A DNA stretch of 64,000 bases from Streptomyces goshikiensis (GTDB lineage Bacteria; Actinomycetota; Actinomycetes; Streptomycetales; Streptomycetaceae), in assembly GCF_014650555.1 (NCBI RefSeq), contig NZ_BMVE01000003.1, forward strand, positions 496,001 to 560,000, given 5' to 3'. Both the position numbers and the translations under genes were made by a program. The first letter of the stretch is position 1; each line of letters begins with the position of its first letter. Below are positions 35,543-44,304 of this stretch, piece by piece. Under the pieces are notes generated by a model. The model was not told the origin of the DNA and made no database searches. It saw only the letters and a list, made by a program, of their open reading frames with translations.

Positions 35543-37080
35543 CGGTCGGCCACCGGCAGCCGGTCGACGATGACGTCGATGTCCTGGATCCCGGCCGACT
35601 CCTTCGCGAGTCGCGCGAACACGCTGTCGATGTCCTCGACCTCGCGGTCGGGCCCGTTGGCCTCGGCTGTCGCCAGGATCGACTCCAGCTGCAGGTGCGC
35701 GACGGGAGCCAGGTAATGACGCTTGGTCGTCTCGACGTCCGCGTGCCCGAGGAGGGTCTTGACCAGCCACCAGGGATCACCGAACAGCATCGCGAAATCC
35801 CGTCGATCCGCTGCGGTCAATCCGAAGCGGGCCTCCATCAGCTGGTTCAGCACGATGAGCATGTACAGCGCGAAGGAGTGACGGGTGGAATGCGGGGTCG
35901 CGTACGGAGTCCGGCCCCGGACCTCTGCGGCTCGGAGGTTCCGGCCCACTTCCCGCTCGGCGGGGGTCAACAGAACCTCTTCACAGCGCAGATTCGCCGT
36001 GGTGAACACGGTGTTCCAACGGTCGGGAACCATCGGCAAGCCCTGCTCGGTCAGCCACAGCCATGCAGGTTCCGGCCCCTCCGGGCCTTCGATGAACAGC
36101 CACTGCCGTTCCCGCCAGCCCAGATGGGTCACATACTGATGGCCCTCGACGCCATCTCGGTCGACCCAGAAGACTCGCGGGGCCCGGCCGCGGGTCACCT
36201 TCGTGACCAAGCGCATCTGCTCGATCCGCTCATAACGGCCCATCTGCTGAGCTCGCTTCACCGCCCAAGCGCGCTCCGACTGTACGTAGGTCTCGACCTG
36301 TCCCAGGGCGTCCAGCGAGGTGTAGAAGGCGCGGCCGTTCTTCGACCTGGTCACCGCCCCGGCGAGCTGGCCGTGCTGGTAGCGCCCGTGCTGCAACCGC
36401 TGAGCGGGCAGCTCGAACGTCAGGAGGGAACCGCCTTCCTGTCGCCGAAGTCCCGAGCTCAAGATGAACTGCACAAACGAGGTGTTACGGGCCTCGGTCC
36501 GCGCATCCCACCCCCAAGTCGGCACCCCATCGCGACCATGACCGCGCAGCCCGACGTCCGACCACAAACTCCACGTACGCGGTGTCAGCCACGACACCCG
36601 GGCACTTACCGAGTCAGCTGCACGGTCCTCCCGCCGGGACGCGTCCACCGGCCGCGGGCTCACCCTCGCCCACTTGAACAAGCGGGTGAAGGCGGCGGCC
36701 TCGCGATTCCACTTCGACCCGCTGATCCGCTCGGGATTTTGCGGAGCATCGCAGCGCCAGGTCCTGTAGTTCAGCAGGTCCTGCTCGGAGGCCCGGCGCC
36801 AGTCGATCCCGCGCGACGACAGGAACGTCAGGAGGATCCGAATGTCCGTGGCGTAGTTCCGCTTCGTCTCCCGCGCAAGGAAGCGGAAGTGCTTCGAGAG
36901 AACGAACTCCAACAGGTCGGAGTCAATGGTGAAATCTGGAGCGATGAAGACAGGATCACCCGGCATCAAGCCGATCCGCTCGACCGCCCTCGGCAGGTCC
37001 TCGACCCCCAGTACTCCCGCTTCAGGAAGTGTCCCCCACCGGCCCGGGTCGGGCACCCACACCACATGCCACTCACTCAC
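35539..37080 (-). CDS. Tyrosine recombinase 1 (513 aa)
   Basis: The first recombinase, 513 aa from a GTG with GAAGGGG 5 nt upstream; an upstream ATG at 37110 lies in the terminal repeat and is less likely. N-terminal core-binding domain: RNYATDIRILLTFLSSRGIDW. Catalytic residues are plain: Arg in SSGLRRQEGG, the H-x-x-R box as HSTRHSFALY, His in LLGHADVETT and the nucleophile Tyr in KRHYLAP. The distance from its start to the element end is only about 50 bp, so its promoter must lie inside the terminal arm or in flanking DNA. Confidence 0.9.
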   Translation of the reverse strand: MSEWHVVWVPDPGRWGTLPEAGVLGVEDLPRAVERIGLMPGDPVFIAPDFTIDSDLLEFVLSKHFRFLARETKRNYATDIRILLTFLSSRGIDWRRASEQDLLNYRTWRCDAPQNPERISGSKWNREAAAFTRLFKWARVSPRPVDASRREDRAADSVSARVSWLTPRTWSLWSDVGLRGHGRDGVPTWGWDARTEARNTSFVQFILSSGLRRQEGGSLLTFELPAQRLQHGRYQHGQLAGAVTRSKNGRAFYTSLDALGQVETYVQSERAWAVKRAQQMGRYERIEQMRLVTKVTRGRAPRVFWVDRDGVEGHQYVTHLGWRERQWLFIEGPEGPEPAWLWLTEQGLPMVPDRWNTVFTTANLRCEEVLLTPAEREVGRNLRAAEVRGRTPYATPHSTRHSFALYMLIVLNQLMEARFGLTAADRRDFAMLFGDPWWLVKTLLGHADVETTKRHYLAPVAHLQLESILATAEANGPDREVEDIDSVFARLAKESAGIQDIDVIVDRLPVADR

Positions 37081-37090
37081 ACTCGCCCCT

Positions 37091-37124
37091 TCCCTGATGC
37101 TTGAACACATCCAATCATCAGGGA
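37091..37124. repeat. Right terminal inverted repeats
   Basis: TCCCTGATG (37091-37099) and CATCAGGGA (37116-37124) are perfect inverted repeats abutting the right core. Between them lies TGAACACA (37102-37109), the inverted copy of TGTGTTCA at the left end. Together they look like the recombinase-binding arm. Confidence 0.8.
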
Positions 37125-37243
37125 AATGGTGGCACTGGTCCTTCGGCGACCGCTACTGGGCTCTGGTCACGGGGAAGTCCGTCGCTTGCTACGGCCCGAA
37201 GGAGATCACCCCGCTCGGACAAGGCCTGGCCGTGTCCGACTGA
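37125..37243 (+). pseudogene. VanX-type dipeptidase, 3' part
   Basis: After the core the bases read G-CAC-TGG-TCC and continue to a TGA at 37241-37243. They give W-H-W-S-F-G-D-R-Y-W-A-L-V-T-G-K and 20 more residues, the usual VanX C-terminus with the zinc-ligand His (codon 192 of the joined gene). It has no start of its own. It pairs with 29453-30024 to make 227 codons. Confidence 0.93.
37126..37131 (+). repeat. Right core of the element (attR)
   Basis: The second copy of ATGGTG, preceded inside the element by GGGAA and followed by the rest of the dipeptidase gene. In a circular form the core would be flanked by GGGAA and TTCCC, a perfect inverted arm pair. Confidence 0.85.
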
Positions 37244-37275
37244 CCGGTCACGCGGTGAGGCGGCGGCCAGGACGT

Positions 37276-37311
37276 CGGGTTGGTGGCCAGAGGCCCGTCA
37301 CCACCAACCCG
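37276..37311. terminator. Hairpin between the dipeptidase remnant and the L,D-transpeptidase gene
   Basis: CGGGTTGGTG (37276-37285) pairs with CACCAACCCG (37302-37311), a perfect 10-bp stem with a 16-nt loop between two convergent stops. Confidence 0.65.
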
Positions 37312-37333
37312 GTGATCGTTTCCGGTCAGGGCA

Positions 37334-38041
37334 CTAGGTGCCCGGCTTGCGGCCGTAGACGAACACGTCGTCACCGTTCTTGAGCAGGTTCCAGTACGCC
37401 TTGGCGTCGGCGGACCGCATGTTGACGCAGCCTCCCGAACCGGGCGGGTTCCACATGCTCTTGTCCACGGAGTGGAAGGCGATGCCGCCGTCGAAGAACT
37501 GCGCGTACGGCATCGCGACGTCGTAGATCGTCGACCAGTGGTTGATGTTGCGGTAATAGATCTTCTTCAGGCCGGTCCGGGTCTCGGTGCCGTCCTTGCC
37601 GGTGCGCACCGGGACCGGGCCGTAGACGAGTTTCCCGCCGTCCTGGACCCAGCTGAGCTGGCGGGTCAGGTCGACACAGGCGATCCGGCCGAGATTGGTC
37701 GGGCATGTCCCCTGCCGGTTGGGGGTGTTGCCGGCCGCCCGCTGTTCGATCATCGTGTTCATCGTGCGCCAGGTGAGCGGGCCGGCGTATCCGGCCGTCG
37801 GGGTGATCCCGTGCGTCGCCTGGAACGCCTTTATGGCCTTGCAGTCGGCCGCCGACTGCCGGCCGTCGACCGGCCGCCCCAGGAACTGCTCGACCTGCCG
37901 CTGGTAGGGCCCCACGGTCATGTTGCAGGAGTCGGCGTGCGCCGTCCCGCCCCCGGCGACGACCAGGGGCGCCGCCAGCGCCACCGCCGCGCCGATCACT
38001 GCCGCTGCCCGTCGCCTCGTACGTATCCGCATCGAGTTCAC
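37334..38041 (-). CDS. Secreted L,D-transpeptidase with N-terminal peptidoglycan-binding-like region
   Basis: A 235-aa exported enzyme. The signal peptide covers about 1-36 (several Arg, then hydrophobic, ending T-A-H-A-D). A first domain (about 45-100) resembles a peptidoglycan-binding fold (VEQFLGRPVDGRQSAADCKAIKAFQATHGITP). The YkuD catalytic part has His190 and Cys205 in HSVDKSMWNPPGSGGCVNM, the H-x14-S-x-G-C-x-N pattern. It makes 3-3 cross-links or attaches proteins in the wall. A second ATG at 38032 is possible. It is divergent from the NfeD gene 244 bp away. Confidence 0.88.
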   Translation of the reverse strand: MNSMRIRTRRRAAAVIGAAVALAAPLVVAGGGTAHADSCNMTVGPYQRQVEQFLGRPVDGRQSAADCKAIKAFQATHGITPTAGYAGPLTWRTMNTMIEQRAAGNTPNRQGTCPTNLGRIACVDLTRQLSWVQDGGKLVYGPVPVRTGKDGTETRTGLKKIYYRNINHWSTIYDVAMPYAQFFDGGIAFHSVDKSMWNPPGSGGCVNMRSADAKAYWNLLKNGDDVFVYGRKPGT

Positions 38042-38285
38042 ATCCGCCTCCCCCTGGTTCCTTCCCTGCCAGGAGCCGGAACGTACCGAAGAGCGGACCG
38101 GGTTGGCGTTCGGGCTCCGTAAATCGCCTCGTACGAATGGCGTACGCGGCAGCGGTGGCCCGCAGCGCGGGCGGGTGCGTCAAAGAAGCGTAAAGACTGC
38201 CGGAACCAGGCAATGCGCGGCATGCGCACCCGTTGGCACGATGGCGTCGTACGGGGCGAACGCGGGTCGAGCGGGGGAGGTGCTC

Positions 38286-38795
38286 ATGGGCTTGTTTCTC
38301 GGTCTCGGCATCGGGGGAACCGTCCTGCTGGCCTGCGCCCTCGTATCCGACGGGGTCCTGGAAGGCGTCTTCGGCGGAGCCTTGGGCGGACTGCTGGACG
38401 GCTGGCTGTCGCTTCCCGTGATCGCGGGCTTCGTCTCCATGCTCGGCTTCACGGGGGCGATCGTGCTCGGGAGCACCGGTCTCGGGCCGGGAGCGGCAGC
38501 CGCCGTCGGGACCCTGGCCGGGGTGGGGGCGGGCTGGTCGACGTACCGGCTGAGCCGGGCCCTGCTCCGGGACGACAGCGGGGCCGCGCCGAGCCACCGC
38601 GACCTCGTCGGCTCCGCGGGGACGGTGGTCACCGCCGTCCCGGCCGGCGGCTACGGCGAGGTCCTGCTGCGGCTCGGCGGCCAGCCGGTCAAATGCGCCG
38701 CGACCGCCGAAGGGCCGCTGGCCCGTGGCGTGGAGGTGTGGGTGACGGCGGCGCCGTCGTCCACCTCGGTCAGCGTGCGCGCCGTCGAGCGCTGA
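38286..38795 (+). CDS. NfeD-like membrane protein
   Basis: A 169-aa protein. Three to four hydrophobic segments (1-85: LGIGGTVLLACALVSDGVLEGVFGGALGGLLDG..., GTLAGVGAGW) are followed by an OB-fold-like end (LVGSAGTVVTAVPAGGYGEVLLRLGGQPVKCAATAEGPLARGVEVWVTAAPSS). This is the plan of short NfeD proteins, which partner with SPFH/flotillins. A flotillin gene starts 102 bp downstream, supporting the call. A GGGGGAGGT sequence precedes the ATG. Confidence 0.82.
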   Translation: MGLFLGLGIGGTVLLACALVSDGVLEGVFGGALGGLLDGWLSLPVIAGFVSMLGFTGAIVLGSTGLGPGAAAAVGTLAGVGAGWSTYRLSRALLRDDSGAAPSHRDLVGSAGTVVTAVPAGGYGEVLLRLGGQPVKCAATAEGPLARGVEVWVTAAPSSTSVSVRAVER

Positions 38796-38897
38796 CACGC
38801 TCTCCGCCCGGCTCCGCCCCGCTCCGCTGCGCCGCCTTCTCCGTCCACCCACACCACCGATCTGTTCCCTCCACCGGGGGAGGCAGGGGGAACCACC

Positions 38898-40421
38898 ATG
38901 AGTCCAGTCGTCACCGCCGTCGTGGGAGTGGTCGTACTCCTCGTCCTGCTCGCCCTCGTCGTCGTCACCCGCTACAAGGTCGCCGGCCCCAGCGAGGCCT
39001 TCATCATCACGGGCCGGCGCGGCAAGAAGTCCACCGATCCGGCGACCGGGCAGGTCGTCACCGACAACAGCGGGCAGAAGGTCGTGGTCGGCGGGGGAGT
39101 GTTCGTCGTCCCCTTCGTCCAGCAGCGCTACACCCTCGACCTGTCGAGCCGTCACATCCCGATCGCCGTCCGGGGCGCGGTCACGCTGCGCGGCATCAAG
39201 GCCAATCTCGAAGGCGTCGCGATCGTCAAGGTCGGCGGCAACGAGGACGCCATCCGCGCCGCCGCGCAGCGGTTCCTGCAACAGCAGGACGGCATCGTCG
39301 GCTTCACCCAGGAAGTGCTGTCGGGCGCGCTGCGGGCCATCGTCGGCCGGATGTCGGTCGAGGACATCATCCGCGACCGGGCCGCGTTCGCCGGGCAGGT
39401 CGCGGAGGAGGCCGAGGCCAGCCTCTCCGGGCAGGGCCTGGTACTGGACGCCTTCCAGATCCAGGACATCACCACGGAAGGCTCCTACCTGGAGGACCTC
39501 GGCCGTCCCGAGGCCGCCCGCGCCAAGCAGGAGGCCGACATCGCCGAGGCCAACGCCCGCCAGGCCGCCGAACAGGCCCGGCTGAAGGCCGAGGAGGAGA
39601 TCGCGGTTGCGCAGCGCACCCTGTACCTGCGCCAGGCCGAGATCAAGGCCGAGACCGACGCGGCCACCGCGCAGGCGAACGCCGCCGGGCCGCTGGCCGA
39701 CGCCGACCGGCAGCAGCAGATCCTGGCCGAACAGGAGAAGGTCGCCGAGCGGCAGGCCGCGCTGACCGACCGCCAGCTCGACACCGAGGTCCGCAAGCCG
39801 GCCGACGCCCGCCGCTACCAGGCCGAACAGGAGGCCGAGGCCAAGCGCGTGGCCCGCGTCAAGCAGGCCGAGGCGGAGCGTCTGGCCGACATCGCCGCCG
39901 CCGAGGCGGAGGCCGCGCGGTCCCGGCTGACCGGTGAGGGCGAGAAGCAGCGCCGCTCCGCTCTCGCGGAGGCGGAGGCCGTCGAGGGCGCCAAGCGGGG
40001 CGAGGCCGAGCGGGCCCGCCGCGCGGCGATCGCGGAGGCGGTACGCCTGGAGGGTGACGCGGAGGCGGCCGCCATCGCGGCGAAGGGCGCGGCCGAGGCG
40101 GAGGCCATGCGCAAGAAGGCCGAGGCCTTCGCGGGCTACGGCGACGCGGCGATGATCCAGATGCTGGTGGAGGTGCTGCCGCAGGTGGTCGCCAAGGCGG
40201 CCGAGCCGCTGGCCGCGATCGACAAGATGACGGTGATCTCCACCGACGGCGCGAGCAAGCTGTCCCGCACCGTCGCCGACAACGTGGCCCAGGGCATGGA
40301 ACTCCTCGGCTCCACCACCGGCATCGACCTGTCCCAGCTCCTCGGCGGCCGGGGCGCGGCCAGGCCGGAGGCGAACCGTGAGCCGGTGCCCGCCAACGGC
40401 AAGATCGCGATCGGCGACTGA
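38898..40421 (+). CDS. SPFH-domain flotillin-like protein
   Basis: A 507-aa protein. One N-terminal membrane segment (about 4-24), an SPFH/Band 7 domain (about 30-200, with VVVGGGVFVVPFVQQRYTLDLSS), a very long Ala/Glu-rich coiled coil (about 205-430), and a conserved C-terminal part (MLVEVLPQVVAKAAEPLAAIDKMTVIST). It forms membrane microdomain scaffolds with the upstream NfeD-like protein. The length and order are typical for bacterial flotillins. Confidence 0.93.
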   Translation: MSPVVTAVVGVVVLLVLLALVVVTRYKVAGPSEAFIITGRRGKKSTDPATGQVVTDNSGQKVVVGGGVFVVPFVQQRYTLDLSSRHIPIAVRGAVTLRGIKANLEGVAIVKVGGNEDAIRAAAQRFLQQQDGIVGFTQEVLSGALRAIVGRMSVEDIIRDRAAFAGQVAEEAEASLSGQGLVLDAFQIQDITTEGSYLEDLGRPEAARAKQEADIAEANARQAAEQARLKAEEEIAVAQRTLYLRQAEIKAETDAATAQANAAGPLADADRQQQILAEQEKVAERQAALTDRQLDTEVRKPADARRYQAEQEAEAKRVARVKQAEAERLADIAAAEAEAARSRLTGEGEKQRRSALAEAEAVEGAKRGEAERARRAAIAEAVRLEGDAEAAAIAAKGAAEAEAMRKKAEAFAGYGDAAMIQMLVEVLPQVVAKAAEPLAAIDKMTVISTDGASKLSRTVADNVAQGMELLGSTTGIDLSQLLGGRGAARPEANREPVPANGKIAIGD

Positions 40422-40487
40422 CGGCGGCCACGAGACCGGCCCGGGGCCCGCCACGGGGGGCGGACCCCGGGCCCTCCCCGTACGCCC

Positions 40488-41930
40488 CTACGCCGCCGGG
40501 GCGGGGGTGTGGCGGTGGCGGTGGCGGAGTGCCGTGACCGTGAGGACGAGGAGCGCCGCGAGGCCGTACGCCAGGGCGCCCGTGGTCTCGCGCGAGCCGA
40601 ACACCTGCCCCGTGACGTACACCGCCGCCCCGGCGACCGCGACGCCCAGCCACTCCCAGCGCCCGTCCAGCGCCACCAGCGCGACGAGCAGCAGCGCGTA
40701 CCACGAGTAGCCCGGCGTCAGCAGGACGAAGGCCCAGCCCGTCACCAGCAGCGCCCCGCTCCACGGGCGGCGCGGATCCCCGCGCCACAGCACGTACAGG
40801 CAGACCCCCGCCAGCACGGCGAGCAGCACCGGCAGCGCCCAGTCGTCCGGCAGCACCAGACGCAGCAGCACGTACCGGGAGCCCGAGGAGGGGTCCTCGT
40901 ACCCCTCTTCCTCGACGTAGCCCCCGAGGTAGCCGAAGACGGAGCCGTGCGAGAGCAGTACGTACGGGACGTACGCGAGCACGGCGAAGGCGGCGGCGGG
41001 CAGCAGCACCACGGCCGCGTCCCGCACCCGGCGCACCCCCGACAGCGCGCCCGGCAGGGCGATCGCCGGCATCAGCTTGGTGGCGACGGCCGCGCCCAGC
41101 AGCAGCCCGCCCGCCGCCCGCGCTCCCGGCCCGCGCGCGGCCACGAGCCCGAGACCGGCCACCGCCAGGAGCACGCCCAGCACGTCGACGTGCGCGTTGT
41201 TCACCGCCTCGACGGGCACGGCCGGACACCACGCCCAGTACGCGGCCCACCGCGGGTCACCGCCCCGGCGGCGCAGGATCAGCAGCAGCGCGCCCGTCAC
41301 GCCGAGCGACAGCAGCCCGGCGCCGATCTGGAGCGGCTTGTGCCGGGCGCCTTCGGGCGAGAGCAGGTCCACGACCAGGAAGTACGCCTCGGCGACGGGC
41401 GGGTAGATGGTGTGCACGGCGGGCCGGTTGATCCGCGTGCACCGCGGCGCCGGGGTGTCCGCCGGGTGCGGGATCGCGGCCCGGTCGGGACCGGCGCAGG
41501 CCGCGCCCGTGGGGAAGAGCCAGGGGTCGCGCAGCCGCGTCAGCCCGGCGTCCTGGGGCGCGTGGTCGTACGGGGAGATCCCGGCGGCCTGCACCCTGCC
41601 GTCCCAGGCATAGCGGTACGAGTCGGTACTGGTCCGGGGCGGCGCCACCAGCCCCGTCGCCGCCACCGCGAAGGCGCCCGCCAGCACCAGCGGTACGACC
41701 CGGCGGGCCGGGACACGGCGCAGCGCGAGCAGCGCGCCCGCGAACAGCACCCAGCAGCCCGCGTACCACCCGGACAGTGCGGCGGGACCGGTGAAGTAGC
41801 CGTCGTAGCGGATGGCGCACACGAGGGCAACGACCAAGGCGACCAAGGCGACCAGGGCGGTCAGGGTGACCGGGGCGGCGGGGGCGGCGGCGGTGCGGGA
41901 CGGGACGGTGAGGGCGGTGCGTGGGTTCAC
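40488..41930 (-). CDS. Polytopic glycosyltransferase (GT87/DUF2029-like)
   Basis: A 481-aa integral membrane protein with about 11-13 segments. The GT-C-type loop DSYRYAWDGRVQAAGISPYDHAPQD is clear and typical of polyprenol-phosphate-mannose-dependent enzymes in actinobacteria. Another block is NNAHVDVLGVLLAVAGL, followed by KLMPAIALPG. It would add a mannose-like sugar to a lipid carrier or envelope glycan on the outer face of the membrane. The GTG at 41930 is chosen because it precedes the first segment and leaves 112 bp to the divergent oxidoreductase gene. Confidence 0.85.
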   Translation of the reverse strand: MNPRTALTVPSRTAAAPAAPVTLTALVALVALVVALVCAIRYDGYFTGPAALSGWYAGCWVLFAGALLALRRVPARRVVPLVLAGAFAVAATGLVAPPRTSTDSYRYAWDGRVQAAGISPYDHAPQDAGLTRLRDPWLFPTGAACAGPDRAAIPHPADTPAPRCTRINRPAVHTIYPPVAEAYFLVVDLLSPEGARHKPLQIGAGLLSLGVTGALLLILRRRGGDPRWAAYWAWCPAVPVEAVNNAHVDVLGVLLAVAGLGLVAARGPGARAAGGLLLGAAVATKLMPAIALPGALSGVRRVRDAAVVLLPAAAFAVLAYVPYVLLSHGSVFGYLGGYVEEEGYEDPSSGSRYVLLRLVLPDDWALPVLLAVLAGVCLYVLWRGDPRRPWSGALLVTGWAFVLLTPGYSWYALLLVALVALDGRWEWLGVAVAGAAVYVTGQVFGSRETTGALAYGLAALLVLTVTALRHRHRHTPAPAA

Positions 41931-42042
41931 GTCCGCAGCGTTCCAGGAGCCGGGCCCGGATCGGGGCCCGGCGCCCCGCACGTCCGTGTTTCGTAAGGTG
42001 TCCAGCCGCCCGATCCGGCCCCGGCACGGGTGTGATGGGCGC

Positions 42043-43191
42043 ATGCCCTTCACCCTCCCGCCGCCCGGCCGGCCACCCGTCACCTTCAAGGGGCGGCTGC
42101 ACGACGCCCGCACCGCGACCGCGATCGGCCGCTGGCTCGGGCTCGCCATCGTCGTCTGCTTCGCGACCGGTGTGCTCAGCCACTGCCTCCAGCACCCGCC
42201 GCACTGGCTCGCCGACCGGCTGCCGAGCCGCCCGTACTGGGGCTACCGGGTCACCCAGGGCCTGCACGTGGCCTCCGGTACCGCCGCGATCCCGCTGCTG
42301 CTGGCCAAGCTCTGGACGGTGTACCCGCGGCTCTTCGCCTGGCCGCCCGTCCGGTCGCCGCGGCACGCGCTGGAGCGGCTCTCGGTGGCGGTCCTGGTGG
42401 CGGCGGGCGTGTTCCAGCTGATCACCGGCTTCCTGAACACCTATCAGTGGTATCCGTGGCCGTTCTCCTTCGTCCCCGTGCACTACGCGGTGGCCTGGCT
42501 GCTGCTGGGCGCGCTGCTCCTGCACCTCGCGGTCCAGTGGCCGAGGATCCGCGCCCACTGGAGCCGGAGCTCCGAGGGCACCCTCGCCCTGCCCGCCGCC
42601 GACGGCCCGGACCGCAGGCAGTTGCTGACCGCCATCGCCGCCGGGGTGGGCGCCGTCACCCTGACGACCGTCGGACAGTCCGTCACCGCGCTCGCCCCCT
42701 TCGAGCTGTTCGCCCCGCGCAGCCCCGAACACGGCCTCCAGGGCCTGCCGGTGAACCGCACGGCCGCCGCCGCCCAGGTCACCGAGGCCTCGCTGACCGG
42801 CTGGCGGCTCACCGTCGACGGGCCGCGCCCGTACCTGCTCACGCTGGCCGAACTGAGCGCGATGGCGCAGTACGAGGTCACCCTGCCCATCGCCTGCGTC
42901 GAGGGCTGGAGCAAGTCCGCCCACTGGTCCGGCGTCCGGGTACGGGACCTGCTGGAGCGCGCCGGAGCCGGGCCCCGCGCCGGAGCCCGGGTCGTCTCGC
43001 TGGAGGCGGCCGGCGCCTACCGCGTCATGGAGATGGGCCGCGAGTACGCCCAGGACCCGCTCACCCTGCTCGCGCTGCGGCTGGGCGGCGAACCGCTCTC
43101 CCTGGACCACGGCTATCCGGCCCGGATCATCGCCCCGAACCGGCCCGGCGTGCTCCAGACCAAGTGGGTCGGCCGACTGGAGGTCGCGTGA
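42043..43191 (+). CDS. Membrane cytochrome b-like/molybdopterin oxidoreductase fusion
   Basis: A 382-aa protein. The first 180 residues form about four hydrophobic segments with His in SHCLQHPPHWL, TQGLHVASG and VPVHYAVAWLLLGALLLHLAVQW, resembling a cytochrome b561-type haem domain. A junction with ATAVDR-like acidic residues leads to a sulfite-oxidase/YedY-type molybdopterin domain (about 230-382). The conserved Mo-ligand Cys285 lies in IACVEGWSKSAHWSGVRVRDLL, and the C-terminus is GYPARIIAPNRPGVLQTKWVGRLEV. It is an electron-transfer enzyme at the membrane; the substrate is unknown. The next gene begins at its stop. Confidence 0.88.
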   Translation: MPFTLPPPGRPPVTFKGRLHDARTATAIGRWLGLAIVVCFATGVLSHCLQHPPHWLADRLPSRPYWGYRVTQGLHVASGTAAIPLLLAKLWTVYPRLFAWPPVRSPRHALERLSVAVLVAAGVFQLITGFLNTYQWYPWPFSFVPVHYAVAWLLLGALLLHLAVQWPRIRAHWSRSSEGTLALPAADGPDRRQLLTAIAAGVGAVTLTTVGQSVTALAPFELFAPRSPEHGLQGLPVNRTAAAAQVTEASLTGWRLTVDGPRPYLLTLAELSAMAQYEVTLPIACVEGWSKSAHWSGVRVRDLLERAGAGPRAGARVVSLEAAGAYRVMEMGREYAQDPLTLLALRLGGEPLSLDHGYPARIIAPNRPGVLQTKWVGRLEVA

Positions 43192-43586
43192 TGACGTACC
43201 GCCGCGCACTCGGAGGACTCGGGCTGGCCCTGATGGCGCTGGGCGGCGTCCTGCTGCTCGGGCAGCCCGAGCCCTGGCGGATCGCGCTGTGGCTCGCGGG
43301 CGCCGTCGTGCTCCACGACGGGCTGATCGCCCCGCTGGTCCTCGCCGTCGCCGCCCTCACCGCCGCGGCGGGACTGCGCCCGACCGGCGCGCCCCGGGCC
43401 GCCCTGATCGTCGCGGGCTCCCTCACCGCGATCGCGCTCCCGCCGCTCCTGCGCCCCGGAGCGCCGTCCAACCCGACGGTGCTGCCGCTGGACTACGCGC
43501 GCAACTGGCTGCTGGCGATGGCCGCGATCGCCCTCGTCACGGGCGCGTACCTGGGCATCCGCGCACTGCTGCGCCGCCGGGCCTGA
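43191..43586 (+). CDS. Small polytopic membrane protein
   Basis: A 131-aa protein with four hydrophobic segments (LGLALMALGGVLLLG, IALWLAGAVVLHDG, VLAVAALTAAAGL, LAMAAIALVTGAYLGIRALL). Its ATG overlaps the TGA of the preceding oxidoreductase by one base, so it is translated with it and may be an accessory membrane subunit. No family was recognised. A terminator hairpin begins at its stop. Confidence 0.8.
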   Translation: MTYRRALGGLGLALMALGGVLLLGQPEPWRIALWLAGAVVLHDGLIAPLVLAVAALTAAAGLRPTGAPRAALIVAGSLTAIALPPLLRPGAPSNPTVLPLDYARNWLLAMAAIALVTGAYLGIRALLRRRA

Positions 43587-43602
43587 AACCAGGCCCGGCG
43601 GC
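43569..43602 (+). terminator. Hairpin overlapping the stop of the membrane gene
   Basis: GCGCCGCCGGGCCTG (43569-43583) and CAGGCCCGGCGGCGC (43588-43602) pair perfectly over 15 bp with a four-base loop AAAC. The stem includes the stop codon. Confidence 0.85.
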
Positions 43603-43647
43603 GCGGGAACAAGGCGCGGGAACAAGGGGCGGCGGGGCGCCGGGGGA

Positions 43648-44304
43648 TCAGCGCGTCAGGCGTACGAAGCGCCGGTCCGCCGCCTCCCAGGCCACCGCCC
43701 GCGACCAGCCCGCCTCGGCGGCGTGGACCCCCAGGGCCCGGGCGCCCACCCGCGCCCACGGGAACGGCGCCCCCCAGGCACCGTCGCCGTCGTCGAGGTG
43801 GACCTCGACCCGCTCGTCCACGTCCGGAGCGGCCACCTCCACCAGCAGCGAGCCGCGCGGATCCGTCAGCCGGGCGGCGCGCCGCAGCAGCGCCACCGGG
43901 TCCCCGCCGATGCCGATGTTGCCGTCGATGAGCAGCACCGTGCCCCAGCGGCCCTCGCTGGGCAGCGGATCGAACACCGACCGGCACAGCGCGCTGCCGC
44001 CCGCCCGCACGGTACGTTCCACCGCCGCCGGCATCACGTCCACGCCCAGCGCCGGACGCCCCAGCCGGGCCAGCGCCGCGACCATCCGGCCCGGCCCGCA
44101 GCCGATGTCCAGGACCGGGCCCCGGCAGCGCGCGAGCACCGTCGCGTCGGCCTCGTCCGGTTCGGCGCACCAGCGCGCCACGTCCAGCGGCAGCAGCCAG
44201 CCGTCCGAGCGCCGCAGGTACAGGGGCCCGCGGCCGGCCCGCAGCGCGTCGGCGTACGGGTCGGCCCGCCAGGCGCGCACCGGCTCCGACAGCTGCGCCG
44301 TCAT
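43648..44304 (-). CDS. Class I SAM-dependent methyltransferase
   Basis: A 218-aa cytoplasmic methyltransferase. The SAM motif is VLDIGCGPGRMVAAL, and a following VDVMPAAVERT strand binds the ribose. The middle GTVLLIDGNIGIGGD is like motif IV. The ATG at 44304 overlaps the preceding stop by ATGA; a longer start at 44319 exists. It is last in a three-gene operon with a GT2 and a TIGR04282-type protein, so its substrate may be a sugar or lipid-linked glycan. Confidence 0.87.
   Translation of the reverse strand: MTAQLSEPVRAWRADPYADALRAGRGPLYLRRSDGWLLPLDVARWCAEPDEADATVLARCRGPVLDIGCGPGRMVAALARLGRPALGVDVMPAAVERTVRAGGSALCRSVFDPLPSEGRWGTVLLIDGNIGIGGDPVALLRRAARLTDPRGSLLVEVAAPDVDERVEVHLDDGDGAWGAPFPWARVGARALGVHAAEAGWSRAVAWEAADRRFVRLTR

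Noticed and set aside
37081..37110. ATG at 37110 as start of recombinase 1
   Set aside because: It lies in the terminal inverted repeat without a ribosome-binding site, while the GTG at 37080 has one.
37371..40454. A 1027-codon open frame antisense to the NfeD-flotillin and transpeptidase genes
   Set aside because: It is a GC-bias shadow: the flotillin, NfeD and transpeptidase frames on the other strands have clear domains, and this one has only Arg/Gly/Leu repeats.
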